Shown here: positions 34,719 to 43,832 of the stretch, in pieces | How the letters are laid out: every line of letters begins with the position of its first letter | Numbering within the stretch: the first letter of the stretch is position 1 | Source: Streptomyces sp. B21-105 | GTDB taxonomy: Bacteria > Actinomycetota > Actinomycetes > Streptomycetales > Streptomycetaceae | Length of the DNA: 64,000 nucleotides | Assembly (NCBI RefSeq): GCF_036898465.1 | Contig: NZ_JARUMJ010000001.1 | Span: forward strand, 2,604,001-2,668,000 | Direction: 5' to 3' | Notes under the pieces: model-generated | Databases searched by the model: none | What the model was told of the DNA's origin: nothing | The model's input: only the letters and a program-made list of their open reading frames with translations | Position numbers and translations under genes: made by a program

Positions 34719-35561
34719 ATGAGCAAGCGGAACAGTGCGGCGGCGAAGACGGCCGCCCGGGAGCGGCTGCGCATCGAGCGCGAGCGCGAGGCCAAGCGCG
34801 CCAAGGTCAAGCGTCAGATCATCGTCGCCTGCTCGGTCGTCGGCGTCCTGGCCGCCGCCGGCGGCATAGGCTACGCCGTCGTCCAGGCCAACAAGCCCAG
34901 CTACTGGGAGGAGGCGAAGGACGCCAAGGTCGTCGCCCCCGCCAACACCTCGGGCACGAACGGCACGACGGTCATGCTCGGCAAGAGCACGGCCAAGAAG
35001 GTCCTGAAGATGTACGAGGACCCCCGCTGCCCGATCTGCGCGCAGTTCGAGCAGACGGTCGGAGCGGCGGTCGAGAAGGACCTCGACGCCGGCAAGTTCA
35101 AGATCCAGTACATCGGCGCCTCGTTCCTGGACGGCGACCGGCTCAGTGACGGCACGATCGGTTCGCGCGGCGAGGGCTCCAAGAACGCGCTGAGCGCCAT
35201 GGGCGCCGCGCTGAACGTGAGCACGGACGCGTTCATCGAGTACAAGACCGCGCTCTACTCGGCGAAGTGGCACCCGGAGGAGTCGGACGACAAGTTCAAG
35301 AGCGACAGCTACCTCATCGAGGTGGCCGACGCGGTTCCCGCGCTGAAGGGCAACACGAAGTTCCAGAACGCCGTCAAGAACGGTACCTATGACGCCTGGG
35401 CCCTCGCGATGTCGAAGACCTTCGACAACAACAAGGACGGCGTCGACGGCACCCCCTCCCTGGTCATGGACGGCAAGAAGCTCACGGCCCCCAACAGTGA
35501 CAACGCCCCCATGTCGGTCGCCGACTACACCACGGCGATCACGGCGGCCCTGGGCGGCTGA
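34719..35561 (+). CDS. Membrane-anchored DsbA-like thioredoxin-fold protein (CPIC)
   Basis: 280 residues from an ATG with GGAG upstream. It begins with a highly charged cytoplasmic helix (RERLRIEREREAKRAKVKR), then a membrane helix (about 34-56) and an extracytoplasmic thioredoxin-fold domain with CPIC at 104-107 and GTPSLVMDG for the cis-Pro loop. This is the same design as the CPAC protein at 3245-4021 but divergent in sequence. A hairpin terminator follows directly, so it is separate from phoD. Confidence 0.85.
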   Translation: MSKRNSAAAKTAARERLRIEREREAKRAKVKRQIIVACSVVGVLAAAGGIGYAVVQANKPSYWEEAKDAKVVAPANTSGTNGTTVMLGKSTAKKVLKMYEDPRCPICAQFEQTVGAAVEKDLDAGKFKIQYIGASFLDGDRLSDGTIGSRGEGSKNALSAMGAALNVSTDAFIEYKTALYSAKWHPEESDDKFKSDSYLIEVADAVPALKGNTKFQNAVKNGTYDAWALAMSKTFDNNKDGVDGTPSLVMDGKKLTAPNSDNAPMSVADYTTAITAALGG

Positions 35562-35597
35562 TCCCGGTCTGCGGACCGGTTCCTGACGCGCGGTCGA

Positions 35598-35632
35598 AGA
35601 GCGGGCGAACTTCTTTCCGGTTCGCCCGCTCT
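35598..35632 (+). terminator. Stem-loop after the CPIC protein gene
   Basis: A perfect 13-bp inverted repeat (35598-35610 with 35620-35632, 9-base loop). Its right arm begins with gttcgcc, one base away from the Streptomyces PHO-box core GTTCACC. Confidence 0.7.
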
Positions 35633-35648
35633 CCGTCGTACTCGTCAG

Positions 35649-35654
35649 TAATCT
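35649..35654 (+). promoter_or_regulatory. -10 hexamer for a leaderless phoD mRNA
   Basis: TAATCT ends 8 bases before the GTG at 35663 and there is no ribosome-binding site, so transcription probably starts at or next to the start codon. A gttcgcc PHO-box-like element lies about 24-30 bases upstream of the hexamer. Confidence 0.4.
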
Positions 35655-35662
35655 GATTGCCC

Positions 35663-37345
35663 GTGACCAGTCGATACAGATCGTCCACGAGCGCCGACGT
35701 CCCGTCGGAGCACCCCGACTCCCTTTCTCCACGCCGCCGTACGGTCGTCAAGGCCGCGGCGGCGACCGTCGTCCTGGCCGGACCGCTCGCAGCCGCGCTC
35801 CCGGCCCGCGCCGCCGCGCGGACCCCGGCGTTCCTGCACGGCCTCGCCTCCGGCGACCCGCTGCCCGACGGCATCCTGCTGTGGACCCGGGTGACGCCCG
35901 CCGCCGAGGCGACACCGGGCTCCGGACTCGGCCCGGACACCGAGGTGAGCTGGGTCGTCGCCACGGACCGGGCGCTGACGAACGTCGTCAACAAGGGCTC
36001 CACGACCGCCACGGCCGCGTCCGACCACACCGTCAAGGCCGACATCCGCGGCCTTCAGCCGGCCACCGACTACTACTTCCGCTTCTCGGCGGACGGCGCC
36101 GAGACCCCCGTCGCGCGTGCCCGCACCGCGCCCGCCACGGACGCCGCCGTGACGGGTCTGCGCTTCGGCGTGGTCTCCTGCGCCAACTGGGAGGCCGGCT
36201 ACTTCTCCTCGTACCGACACCTCGCGGCCCGCGGCGACCTGGACGCCTGGCTGCATCTGGGCGACTACATCTACGAGTACGGCACCGGCGAGTACGGGGC
36301 GCGCGACACCGTCGTGCGGCAGACCGCGCCCACCCACGAGATCCGCACGCTCGCCGACTACCGCACCCGGCACGGCATCTACAAGACGGACCCCGACCTT
36401 CAGGCGCTGCATGTGAAGGCCCCGGTCATCGCGATATGGGACGACCACGAGTTCGCCAACGACACCTGGTCGGGCGGCGCCGAGAACCACACCGAAGGCG
36501 CCGAGGGCTCCTGGTCGGCCCGTCAGGCGGCCGCGAAACAGGCCTACTTCGAGTGGATGCCGGTCCGGCCCGCGATCGCCGGCACCACCTACCGCCGTCT
36601 GCGGTTCGGCAAGCTCGTCGATCTCTCGCTGCTGGACCTGCGCTCCTTCCGTTCCCAGCAGGTCAAGGTCGGCAACGGCACGGTCGACGACCCGGACCGC
36701 ACGCTCACCGGGCGCGCCCAGCTGGACTGGCTGAAGGCCGGGCTGAAGTCCTCCGACACCATCTGGCGGCTGGTCGGCAACTCGGTGATGATCTCGCCGT
36801 TCGCCATCGGCTCGCTCGCCGCGGACCTGTTCAAGCCGCTCGCCGAGCTGCTCGGCCTGCCGCAGGAGGGGATAGCCCTCAACACCGACCAGTGGGACGG
36901 CTACACCGACGACCGCCGCGAGCTCCTCGCCCACCTGCGCGCGAACGCCATCCGCAACACCGTGTTCCTGACCGGAGACATCCACATGGCGTGGGCCAAC
37001 GACGTGCCGGTGGACGCCGGGACGTATCCGCTGTCGCCCTCGGCCGCCACCGAGTTCGTGGTCACCTCGGTGACCTCCGACAACCTCGACGACATCGTGA
37101 AGGTCCCCGAGGGCACCCTCACCGCGGTCGCCTCGCCCGTCATCCGGGCCGCGAACCGGCACGTCCACTTCGTCGACACCGACCGGCACGGCTACGGCGT
37201 GCTGGACATCACCGCCGAGCGCGCGCAGATGGACTACTACGTCCTGTCCGACCGCACGAGCGCCACCGCGACCTCCTCCTGGCACCGCTCCTACCGCACC
37301 CGCAGCGGCACCCAGAAGGTGGAGCGGACGTACGACCCCGTCTGA
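35663..37345 (+). CDS. phoD: Secreted alkaline phosphatase/phosphodiesterase PhoD
   Basis: 560 residues from a GTG at 35663. A twin-arginine signal ([19 protein letters not shown], about 22-40) ends near ARA; Tat export fits an enzyme that binds metals before leaving the cell. Metal-binding motifs [21 protein letters not shown] and LTGDIHMAW are those of the Ca/Fe PhoD family. It cleaves phosphate esters outside the cell and is expected to be under PhoP control. The leader region is very short; see the -10 entry. Confidence 0.93.
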   Translation: MTSRYRSSTSADVPSEHPDSLSPRRRTVVKAAAATVVLAGPLAAALPARAAARTPAFLHGLASGDPLPDGILLWTRVTPAAEATPGSGLGPDTEVSWVVATDRALTNVVNKGSTTATAASDHTVKADIRGLQPATDYYFRFSADGAETPVARARTAPATDAAVTGLRFGVVSCANWEAGYFSSYRHLAARGDLDAWLHLGDYIYEYGTGEYGARDTVVRQTAPTHEIRTLADYRTRHGIYKTDPDLQALHVKAPVIAIWDDHEFANDTWSGGAENHTEGAEGSWSARQAAAKQAYFEWMPVRPAIAGTTYRRLRFGKLVDLSLLDLRSFRSQQVKVGNGTVDDPDRTLTGRAQLDWLKAGLKSSDTIWRLVGNSVMISPFAIGSLAADLFKPLAELLGLPQEGIALNTDQWDGYTDDRRELLAHLRANAIRNTVFLTGDIHMAWANDVPVDAGTYPLSPSAATEFVVTSVTSDNLDDIVKVPEGTLTAVASPVIRAANRHVHFVDTDRHGYGVLDITAERAQMDYYVLSDRTSATATSSWHRSYRTRSGTQKVERTYDPV

Positions 37346-37391
37346 CGTACGACACCGGCCGTCAGCCGTCAGCCGGGCAGCCGGGCAGTCG

Positions 37392-37961
37392 TCAGAGGCT
37401 CTCCAGGAAGCCGAGCGCCACCCGCCAGGTGGCCTCGGCCGCCTCCTCGTCGTAGTCAGGGAGCCCGGGGTCGGTGTACAGGTGCCCGGCGCCCGCGTAC
37501 CGGTAGACCTCCACGTCGGCGCCGGCCCGGCCCATCTGGAGGTACCAGGCGCTCAGCCAGTCGTCGGTCTCGAACGGGTCCGGCTCCGCGACATGCAGCT
37601 GCACCGGAAGGCCGTCCACCGAGACGTTCGGCGCGAGGTCCGAGGTGCCGTGCAGGAGGAGCAGACCGCGCGCCTTGTCGTCGCCGAGGGCGAGGGTCTG
37701 GGCGATCGACGCGCCCAGCGAGAACCCGGCGTACACCACCCCGCGCTCCGAGTAGGGCGCGGCGGCCAGCACGGCTCTCTTCAACAGCTCGTCCTTGCCG
37801 ATCTCCGCGTTGTACGCCATGCCCTCCTCGACCGTGTCGAACGTGCGCCCCCCGAAGAGGTCCGGCGTCCAGACCTCGTGCCCGGCGGCACGCAGCCGGT
37901 CCGCAGCGGCGCGCACCGCCGGCCGCGGACCGTAGGTCGAGTGAAAGAGCATGATGTTCAT
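37392..37961 (-). CDS. Dienelactone hydrolase family protein
   Basis: 189 residues from an ATG at 37961. Alpha/beta hydrolase triad: Ser81 in GFSLGAS (79-85), Asp128 in EPDPFE and His160 in AGAGHLYTD. The nucleophile is Ser, not the Cys of classical dienelactone hydrolase, so substrate and activity are open. Convergent with phoD, 46 bp apart. Confidence 0.85.
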   Translation of the reverse strand: MNIMLFHSTYGPRPAVRAAADRLRAAGHEVWTPDLFGGRTFDTVEEGMAYNAEIGKDELLKRAVLAAAPYSERGVVYAGFSLGASIAQTLALGDDKARGLLLLHGTSDLAPNVSVDGLPVQLHVAEPDPFETDDWLSAWYLQMGRAGADVEVYRYAGAGHLYTDPGLPDYDEEAAEATWRVALGFLESL

Positions 37962-38059
37962 GCGCCCATGGTGCCAGCCCGCACCGACAGCCCCCCGCGT
38001 GCGCCGCTTCACACCCGCCACAGGTTCCAGACCCCGCCGACTCGGTTACGTTCGAAGGC

Positions 38060-39208
38060 ATGGAGAACCTGCTCCGCCCCGTGATCGTGATGGGCGGCTC
38101 GATGGTGCTGACCGTCCTCATCGGCTGGGCCACCGACCGCCTGCTGTCCAAAGCCGACCAACGGCACCCGGAGACCCCGCTGTGGGGTCTGCTGCGCCGT
38201 GGCCGCATCCCCTATCAGCTGGTGCTGTGCGCGGCGCTGCTCAGAGCGTCGTACGACGAGGCACAGCTGCTGGACGACCACAAGGTCGGCATCGGCCGGA
38301 CCCTCACCCTGGTGCTGATCGGCTCGGCGGCCTGGCTCGTGATCCGGATCGCGGGGGCGGTCGTCGAGACGTCGTACTCGCGCTATGCGCGCATGCACCG
38401 CGACCCGGCCCGGGTCCGGCGGGTGCGGACCCAGGTGTCGCTGATCATGCGGGTGGTCTCGGCGGTCGTCGGCGTGATGGCCGCGGCCACGATGCTGCTG
38501 ACGTTCCCCGCCATGCGGGCGGCGGGCGCCTCCCTGCTGGCCTCGGCCGGGATCCTCGGCATCGTCGCCGGTGTGGCCGCCCAGTCGACGCTGAGCAACA
38601 TGTTCGCCGGCCTGCAGATCGCCTTCGGCGACATGGTGCGCATCGGGGACACGGTCGTGGTGGACGGCGAATGGGGCACGGTCGAGGAGATCACCCTGAC
38701 CTTCCTGACGGTGCGGACCTGGGACGAGCGCCGGATCACGATGCCCGTGTCGTACTTCACCTCGAAGCCCTTCGAGAACTGGTCGCGCGGCACCCCGCAG
38801 ATGACGGGCATCGTCTACTGGCACGTCGACCACGCGGCTCCCGTGGAGGCGATGCGCGAGAAGCTGCGCGACATCCTGCGCGAGTGCCCGGCCTGGGACG
38901 GCCGCGCCTGCGGTCTCGACGTCACCGACACCACACCCAACACCATGCAGGTGAGGGCGCTGGTCACGGCCAAGGACGCCGACGACATCTGGACGGTGCG
39001 CGTCGCGGTCCGGGAGCAGATGATCCGCTGGCTGTCCAAGGAGCACCCCTACGCGCTTCCCCGCGTCAACACCGCGGACGCCGCACTGCCCCGGGCCGCG
39101 TCCCGGGCCCGTCCGTCCCGCCCGACGGAGCGGCCCGCCGCGTCCACGGAGCGCCGCGCACGGGCCACTGACCCTCAGTTCCCTCGCTCGGCGCCCCCGT
39201 TGACCTGA
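38060..39208 (+). CDS. MscS-family mechanosensitive ion channel
   Basis: 382 residues. About five hydrophobic segments lie between 5 and 180; the pore helix and beta domain AGILGIVAGVAAQSTLSNMFAGLQIAFGDMVRIGDTVVV are typical of MscS, where Gly/Ala packing lines the pore. A cytoplasmic domain and a Pro/Arg-rich tail follow. TACGTT lies 7 bases before the ATG, with a GAAGG ribosome-binding site in between. Its last 34 bases overlap, tail to tail, the SDR gene on the other strand. Confidence 0.92.
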   Translation: MENLLRPVIVMGGSMVLTVLIGWATDRLLSKADQRHPETPLWGLLRRGRIPYQLVLCAALLRASYDEAQLLDDHKVGIGRTLTLVLIGSAAWLVIRIAGAVVETSYSRYARMHRDPARVRRVRTQVSLIMRVVSAVVGVMAAATMLLTFPAMRAAGASLLASAGILGIVAGVAAQSTLSNMFAGLQIAFGDMVRIGDTVVVDGEWGTVEEITLTFLTVRTWDERRITMPVSYFTSKPFENWSRGTPQMTGIVYWHVDHAAPVEAMREKLRDILRECPAWDGRACGLDVTDTTPNTMQVRALVTAKDADDIWTVRVAVREQMIRWLSKEHPYALPRVNTADAALPRAASRARPSRPTERPAASTERRARATDPQFPRSAPPLT

Positions 39209-39915
39209 ACGACCTGCGAGGTGACGTGTCCGGCGCCCGGGGACGCCAGCCAGTGCAGTGTGGCTGCGATGTCCCCGGGCGTCCCGGCCCGGCCGGTGAA
39301 GGTCTCCCCCACGAGGCGCTCGCGCCGCGCCGGTTCGATGGCGTCGCCGAAGAACTCGGTGTCCTCGACGTAGCCGGGGGCGACGACGTTCGCGGTGACG
39401 CCCCGCGGCCCCAGCTCCCGCGCGAGATCGCGGGCGTACGGGTGCAGCGCGGCCTTGGCGCCGCCGTACGCCCCGCTGCCCGATCCCCGGAAGGCGGCGA
39501 TCGAGCTGACGAACAGCACCCGCCCGCCCGGCGCGGCGAGCCGGTCCTTCAGTGCCTCGGTGAGCAGGGCCGCGCTGAGCGTGTTGCTCCGGAAGTTGAC
39601 CGTCCAGTGGTGTGCGACCCGGTCGAGCGGATCGTCGCTGTCGCTCGGCGGCTCCAGGTGCCCTGCGCCCCCGGCACTGTGGACGAGCACGTCCACCGTG
39701 CCGAACTCCGCCCCGACGAACCGGGCGACTGCGCGCACCTGGTCCGGATCACTCAGATCCGCGGCGTGGGTGAGGGCTCCGGGCACCCCGGCCTGCTCCA
39801 ACACCTCCGGCCGTCGTCCGAGCAGCAGCACCCGGTCCCCGTCCGCCGCGAAGGCCTGCGCCGCTGCGAGTCCGATTCCTGTTCCGCCTCCACTGATCAC
39901 TACGTTGCGTGTCAT
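39175..39915 (-). CDS. Short-chain dehydrogenase/reductase
   Basis: 246 residues from an ATG at 39915. The Rossmann motif GGGTGIG is at 9-15 and the triad Ser138, Tyr150 and Lys154 (YGGAK) is intact, so an active NAD(P)-dependent oxidoreductase is expected. The substrate is unknown. A longer frame upstream lacks a convincing start. The 3' end overlaps the MscS gene by 34 bases on the opposite strand. Confidence 0.9.
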   Translation of the reverse strand: MTRNVVISGGGTGIGLAAAQAFAADGDRVLLLGRRPEVLEQAGVPGALTHAADLSDPDQVRAVARFVGAEFGTVDVLVHSAGGAGHLEPPSDSDDPLDRVAHHWTVNFRSNTLSAALLTEALKDRLAAPGGRVLFVSSIAAFRGSGSGAYGGAKAALHPYARDLARELGPRGVTANVVAPGYVEDTEFFGDAIEPARRERLVGETFTGRAGTPGDIAATLHWLASPGAGHVTSQVVQVNGGAERGN

Positions 39916-40007
39916 GGATTCGAGCGTAACGAGGCGTGCCGACAGAGGCCGTGAAGGTCTCGTGGCAACCGTGCGACCACCGGCCGACGAAGACAGGCCC
40001 CGCCTCC

Positions 40008-40045
40008 TCACCTGAGGCTGCGCACGTCACCTGAGGCTGCGCACG
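40008..40045. repeat. Perfect 19-bp tandem duplication at the antiporter 3' end
   Basis: The 19 bases at 40008-40026 are repeated exactly at 40027-40045. The copies include the last codons and stop (RSLR-stop) of the antiporter C-terminal frame. Confidence 0.9.
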
Positions 40046-40428
40046 TCCAGATGGCGCAGCACACGGTCCACGATCTCCGGGTCGGCGCCCGGCTCGCTGC
40101 GCGCCGCGACCACCTCGTGCCGTGCCGCGCTCAGCATCTCCCCCTGGATGCGGCGCACCCGCTTCAGCCGGCGGACCCGCTGATCGTGCCCCTCCCGCCG
40201 CTCGTCCTCGCCCACGTCCGGACTGATCCGCAGCCCGATGTCGAAGGCCCGCCGCAGCATCTGCTCGGACAGTTCCTCCGACAGGTCCTCCCCGGCCTCG
40301 ATCTCCCGCAGCCGCTGCTTCGCCGCCTTGGCCGCGCGCACCGCCAGCTCCTTCTCGAACGCCTTCTCCCGGTCGGTGTCCGCCTGGACGTCGAGCCGCT
40401 TCACCAGCCAGGGCAGGGTCAGCCCTGG
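40027..40428 (-). pseudogene. Out-of-frame C-terminal tail of the Na+/H+ antiporter
   Basis: Reading -1 relative to the membrane domain gives GLTLPWLVKRLDVQADTDREKAF... to RSLR-stop, about 133 residues rich in charged helices (KELAVRAAKAAKQRLREIEAGEDLSEEL), typical of the cytoplasmic tail of this antiporter family. It has no start codon of its own in a good context. It is a real part of the gene separated by a frameshift, a sequencing error, or used through programmed -1 shifting. Confidence 0.8.
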
Positions 40429-41612
40429 AGGACCAGGGTCGCCATGATCACGCCGAACGCGATGAAGATGATCTCGTCCCGGTCGGGAAAGGGCCCTCCG
40501 TCGTCGGTCTTCAGCGGGACGGCCAGCGCCAGCGCCACCGAGGCCACCCCGCGCATCCCCGACCACCACATGACGACGGTCTCCCGCCAGTTCGTCGGAA
40601 TGTCCTCGAGGTGGTCCTTCCTGGCGTGCAGCCGCTGCGTCAGCCACGTCGCCGGCAGCAGCCACAACAACCGTACGACGACGACCACCGCCACGATGAC
40701 CGCCGCCCACCCGAGCATCTCCCCCCACCGCCCGGACGCCGTACGGATCGCGTTGTGCAGTTCCAGGCCGATCAGCCCGAACGCCACGCCCGTGACCAGC
40801 GTGTCGATGATGTCCCAGAAGGTGTGGCCGGCCAGCCGGGTCAGCACGTCGTCGGGGTCGGTGGCGAACTCGGCGAGGAACAGCGCGGTGGTCAGCACCG
40901 CCAGCACACCGGACCCGTGGAACTCCTCCGCCAGGACGTAGGAGGCGTAGGGCACCAGGAGCGTCAGCCCGATCTGCAGCGTCGTGTCGCCGAGGACGTC
41001 CAGCAGCCTGTTCGCGCCCCAGCCGAGCGCGACGCCCACCGCCACCGCGACCACCGCGGACAGCACCAGGTCGAGGCCGGCCCGCCACGGGGAGAACGTT
41101 CCGCTCACGGCCGCGGCGATCGCGACGTGGTACAGCACGATCGCCGTCACGTCGTTGAACAGCCCCTCGCCCTCCAGGATGGAGACCAGCCGGCGGGGCA
41201 GCCCGAGCTGCCCGGCCACGGCGGTCGCGGCCACCGGGTCGGGCGGCGCGACCAGCGCGCCCAGCGCCACCGCGGCGGCGACCGGCAGCCCCGGCACGAT
41301 CGAGTGGGCCACGGCGGCCACACAGACCGTCGTGACGAACACCAGCGCCACGGCCAGCAGGAAGATCGGCCGCACGTTCGCCGCGAACTGCCGCCACGAG
41401 GTCCGCCGTACCGCCGCGTACAGCAGCGGCGGCAGGAGGAGGGGCAGGATCAGATCCGGTGGGATCTCCACGTTGGGCACGAAGTCGAGCACCGCGAGGA
41501 TGATCCCCAGCAGGGTCATCAGCACCGGCGCGGGCAGTTTGAACCGGTCCCCGACCGGGACGCTCACCACGGCCCCGAGCAACAGGACGAACAACAGGGC
41601 CAGCTGGTCCAC
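40419..41612 (-). CDS. Na+/H+ antiporter, membrane domain (frameshifted before its tail)
   Basis: 397 residues from a GTG at 41612 with CGGAGC upstream. About 12 membrane helices, with APPDPVAATAV and EGEGLFNDVTAIVLY, carry the ion-binding Asp residues of CPA1-type exchangers. The frame stops right after VLQG at 40419, but the expected continuation LTLPWLVKRLDVQAD is present in another frame at once. One missing base, or a -1 ribosomal shift at GGC, would restore a longer protein. The membrane part may still work alone. Confidence 0.88.
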   Translation of the reverse strand: MDQLALLFVLLLGAVVSVPVGDRFKLPAPVLMTLLGIILAVLDFVPNVEIPPDLILPLLLPPLLYAAVRRTSWRQFAANVRPIFLLAVALVFVTTVCVAAVAHSIVPGLPVAAAVALGALVAPPDPVAATAVAGQLGLPRRLVSILEGEGLFNDVTAIVLYHVAIAAAVSGTFSPWRAGLDLVLSAVVAVAVGVALGWGANRLLDVLGDTTLQIGLTLLVPYASYVLAEEFHGSGVLAVLTTALFLAEFATDPDDVLTRLAGHTFWDIIDTLVTGVAFGLIGLELHNAIRTASGRWGEMLGWAAVIVAVVVVVRLLWLLPATWLTQRLHARKDHLEDIPTNWRETVVMWWSGMRGVASVALALAVPLKTDDGGPFPDRDEIIFIAFGVIMATLVLQG

Positions 41613-41677
41613 GGTCAGCGCTCCGGGTCTAGACGATCAATGCATCCAGGCCTTCAGCGTCGCACGCCCGCCGTCCG

Positions 41678-42151
41678 CTACAGCGGACGCCGCATGGACC
41701 GGTGGGCTATGCCCGCCTCCAGGTCCTGTGGCCCGTAGGCCGTGTACCCCAGCCGTTCGTAGAAACCCAGCGCCTGCGTCTGCGCGTGCAGGTCCACGGC
41801 CGTGAGCCCCCGCGCGCGTGCCGCCTCCTCGACGGCCCGCACCAGCGCGACCCCGACGCCCAGACCGCGCGCCTCGCGTGTCACGGCGAGCCGCCCCAGC
41901 GAACCCACCGACGGGTCGCCGCCGGTCCTGGCCGCGGCCGCCTCGCCGTACAGCAGCCGCCCGGTGCCGAGCGCGGTCCCGTCCTCCCGGGCCGCCAGCA
42001 GGTGCACGGCGCCCGCGTCGTGCTCGTCGTACTCCAGGTCCTCGGGGACGCCCTGTTCGCCGACGAAGACCTCCTTGCGGACGGCGAAGCACGCCTCCCG
42101 GTCGGCGAGGTCCTCGGCGACGCGCACCGTGTACGCGGGCGTGCCGGTCAT
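41678..42151 (-). CDS. GNAT-family N-acetyltransferase
   Basis: 157 residues from an ATG at 42151 that overlaps the rluD stop by 4 bases. [25 protein letters not shown] and [18 protein letters not shown] (acetyl-CoA loop), then [16 protein letters not shown], place it in the ElaA/YjcF-like GNAT group. The acceptor is unknown. Translation is coupled to rluD and lspA is upstream, so the three may be one operon. Confidence 0.9.
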   Translation of the reverse strand: MTGTPAYTVRVAEDLADREACFAVRKEVFVGEQGVPEDLEYDEHDAGAVHLLAAREDGTALGTGRLLYGEAAAARTGGDPSVGSLGRLAVTREARGLGVGVALVRAVEEAARARGLTAVDLHAQTQALGFYERLGYTAYGPQDLEAGIAHRSMRRPL

Positions 42152-43092
42152 CCGTAGGTCTCCTCGCGGACCTGCTCCAGGGCCTTGTGCAGGTCCTCGG
42201 GGTAGTCGCTGGCGAACTCCGCCCACTGCCCGTCGCCGGGGTGCTCGAAGCCCAGCCGCACGGCGTGCAGCCACTGCCGGGTCAGGTGCAGCCGCTTGGA
42301 CAGCGTCGGGTCGGCCCCGTACGTCAGGTCGCCGACGCAGGGGTGCCGGTGGGCGGCCATGTGCACGCGGATCTGGTGCGTGCGGCCCGTCTCCAGCTTC
42401 ACGTCCAGCAGGGAGGCCGCGCGGAACGCCTCGATCAGGTCGTAGTGGGTGACGGACGGCTTGCCCTCGGCGGTGACCGCCCACTTGTAGTCGTGCTGGG
42501 GGTGACGGCCGATGGGCGCGTCGATGGTGCCGCTGGTCGGGTCGGGGTGGCCCTGGACGAGCGTGTGGTAGCGCTTGTCGACCGTGCGCTCCTTGAACTG
42601 GCGCTTGAGCGAGGTGTAGGCGCGCTCGGACTTGGCGACCACCATCAGTCCGGAGGTGCCGACGTCGAGCCGGTGCACGATGCCCTGGCGCTCTGCGGCG
42701 CCGGAGGTGGAGATGCGGTAGCCGGCCGCGGCCAGTCCGCCGATGACGGTGGGGCCGCTCCAGCCGGGCGACGGGTGCGCGGCCACGCCGACGGGCTTGA
42801 CGATCACGACCACGTCGTCGTCGTCGTGCACGATCTCCATGCCCTCGACCGGCTCGGCGACGATCTGCACGGGCGCCGGGGCCTGCGGCATCTCGACCTC
42901 CAGCCAGGCCCCGCCGCTGACCCGCTCGGACTTGCCGACCACCGAGCCGTCGACCGTGACCTTTCCCGCCGCGGCCAGCTCGGCGGCCTTCGTACGGGAG
43001 AAGCCGAACATGCGGGAGATGGCGGCGTCGACGCGCTCGCCCTCCAGGCCGTCCGGCACGGGCAGGGTACGGATCTCGGGAATCGTGCTCAC
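42148..43092 (-). CDS. rluD: 23S rRNA pseudouridine synthase, RluD type
   Basis: Makes pseudouridines in 23S rRNA. 314 residues from a GTG at 43092. An S4 RNA-binding domain (about 15-70, [18 protein letters not shown]) precedes the catalytic domain with Asp143 in [22 protein letters not shown] and [12 protein letters not shown] are further family motifs. It is 76 bp downstream of lspA and overlaps the GNAT gene. Confidence 0.94.
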   Translation of the reverse strand: MSTIPEIRTLPVPDGLEGERVDAAISRMFGFSRTKAAELAAAGKVTVDGSVVGKSERVSGGAWLEVEMPQAPAPVQIVAEPVEGMEIVHDDDDVVVIVKPVGVAAHPSPGWSGPTVIGGLAAAGYRISTSGAAERQGIVHRLDVGTSGLMVVAKSERAYTSLKRQFKERTVDKRYHTLVQGHPDPTSGTIDAPIGRHPQHDYKWAVTAEGKPSVTHYDLIEAFRAASLLDVKLETGRTHQIRVHMAAHRHPCVGDLTYGADPTLSKRLHLTRQWLHAVRLGFEHPGDGQWAEFASDYPEDLHKALEQVREETYG

Positions 43093-43168
43093 CCGTCGAG
43101 TATGCAGGACGGCCACGACACCGCCGTACGGGCCTGTGGACAACGGGTGCCGGCAAACGTGACCGGGC

Positions 43169-43765
43169 TCAGTCCCTGTGGACGGTCCCGTCCGGGTCGA
43201 GGCCCTTGAAGGACAGCAGCACGATGAGGATGCCGCCGCACACGATCGCCGAGTCGGCGAGGTTGAAGACCGCGAAGTGCTTCGGCGCGATGAAGTCCAC
43301 GACCGCGCCCTCGAAGACGCCGGGCGCTCGGAAGATCCGGTCGGTGAGGTTGCCCAGCGCCCCGCCCAGCAGCAGACCGAGCGCGATCGCCCAGGGCAGG
43401 CTGTACAGCTTGCGCGCGAGCCGGGCGATCACCACGATCACCGCCGTGGCGATCACCGTGAAGATGACGGTGAACGCCTCGCCGAAGCCGAAGGCCGCGC
43501 CCGCGTTGCGGATGGCCTCGAACCGCAGCCAGTCCCCGACGATCTCGATGGGCGCGTGGTGCTCCAGCTTGGCGACCACGATCATCTTGCTGACCAGGTC
43601 GAGTGCGTACGCGAACCCGGCGACGGCGAAGAGCACGGCGATGCGGCGCTTGCCCCTGGGCCGTGCCCCGGCGCTCTCCTGCTCGCCCGGGCCGGACGAC
43701 TGCTCCGACTCGGACCCCGCCTCTGGGGTGTCCGGCGTACCGATGACGCGCTCCGCCTCTGCCAC
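43169..43765 (-). CDS. lspA: Lipoprotein signal peptidase
   Basis: Aspartic protease that removes signal peptides after Lgt has lipidated the Cys. 198 residues. After a hydrophilic head (1-40) there are four membrane helices, and the catalytic pair is Asp142 (GNLTDR) and Asp171 (FNLADSAI). Its place next to rluD is the classical lspA-rluD order. Confidence 0.95.
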   Translation of the reverse strand: MAEAERVIGTPDTPEAGSESEQSSGPGEQESAGARPRGKRRIAVLFAVAGFAYALDLVSKMIVVAKLEHHAPIEIVGDWLRFEAIRNAGAAFGFGEAFTVIFTVIATAVIVVIARLARKLYSLPWAIALGLLLGGALGNLTDRIFRAPGVFEGAVVDFIAPKHFAVFNLADSAIVCGGILIVLLSFKGLDPDGTVHRD

Positions 43766-43832
43766 GTGAGTCCCTCAACCTAGGTACCTGACTGAGGACG
43801 AGGGTACGGCACGCCCCCCGCCGGCCAGGTGA

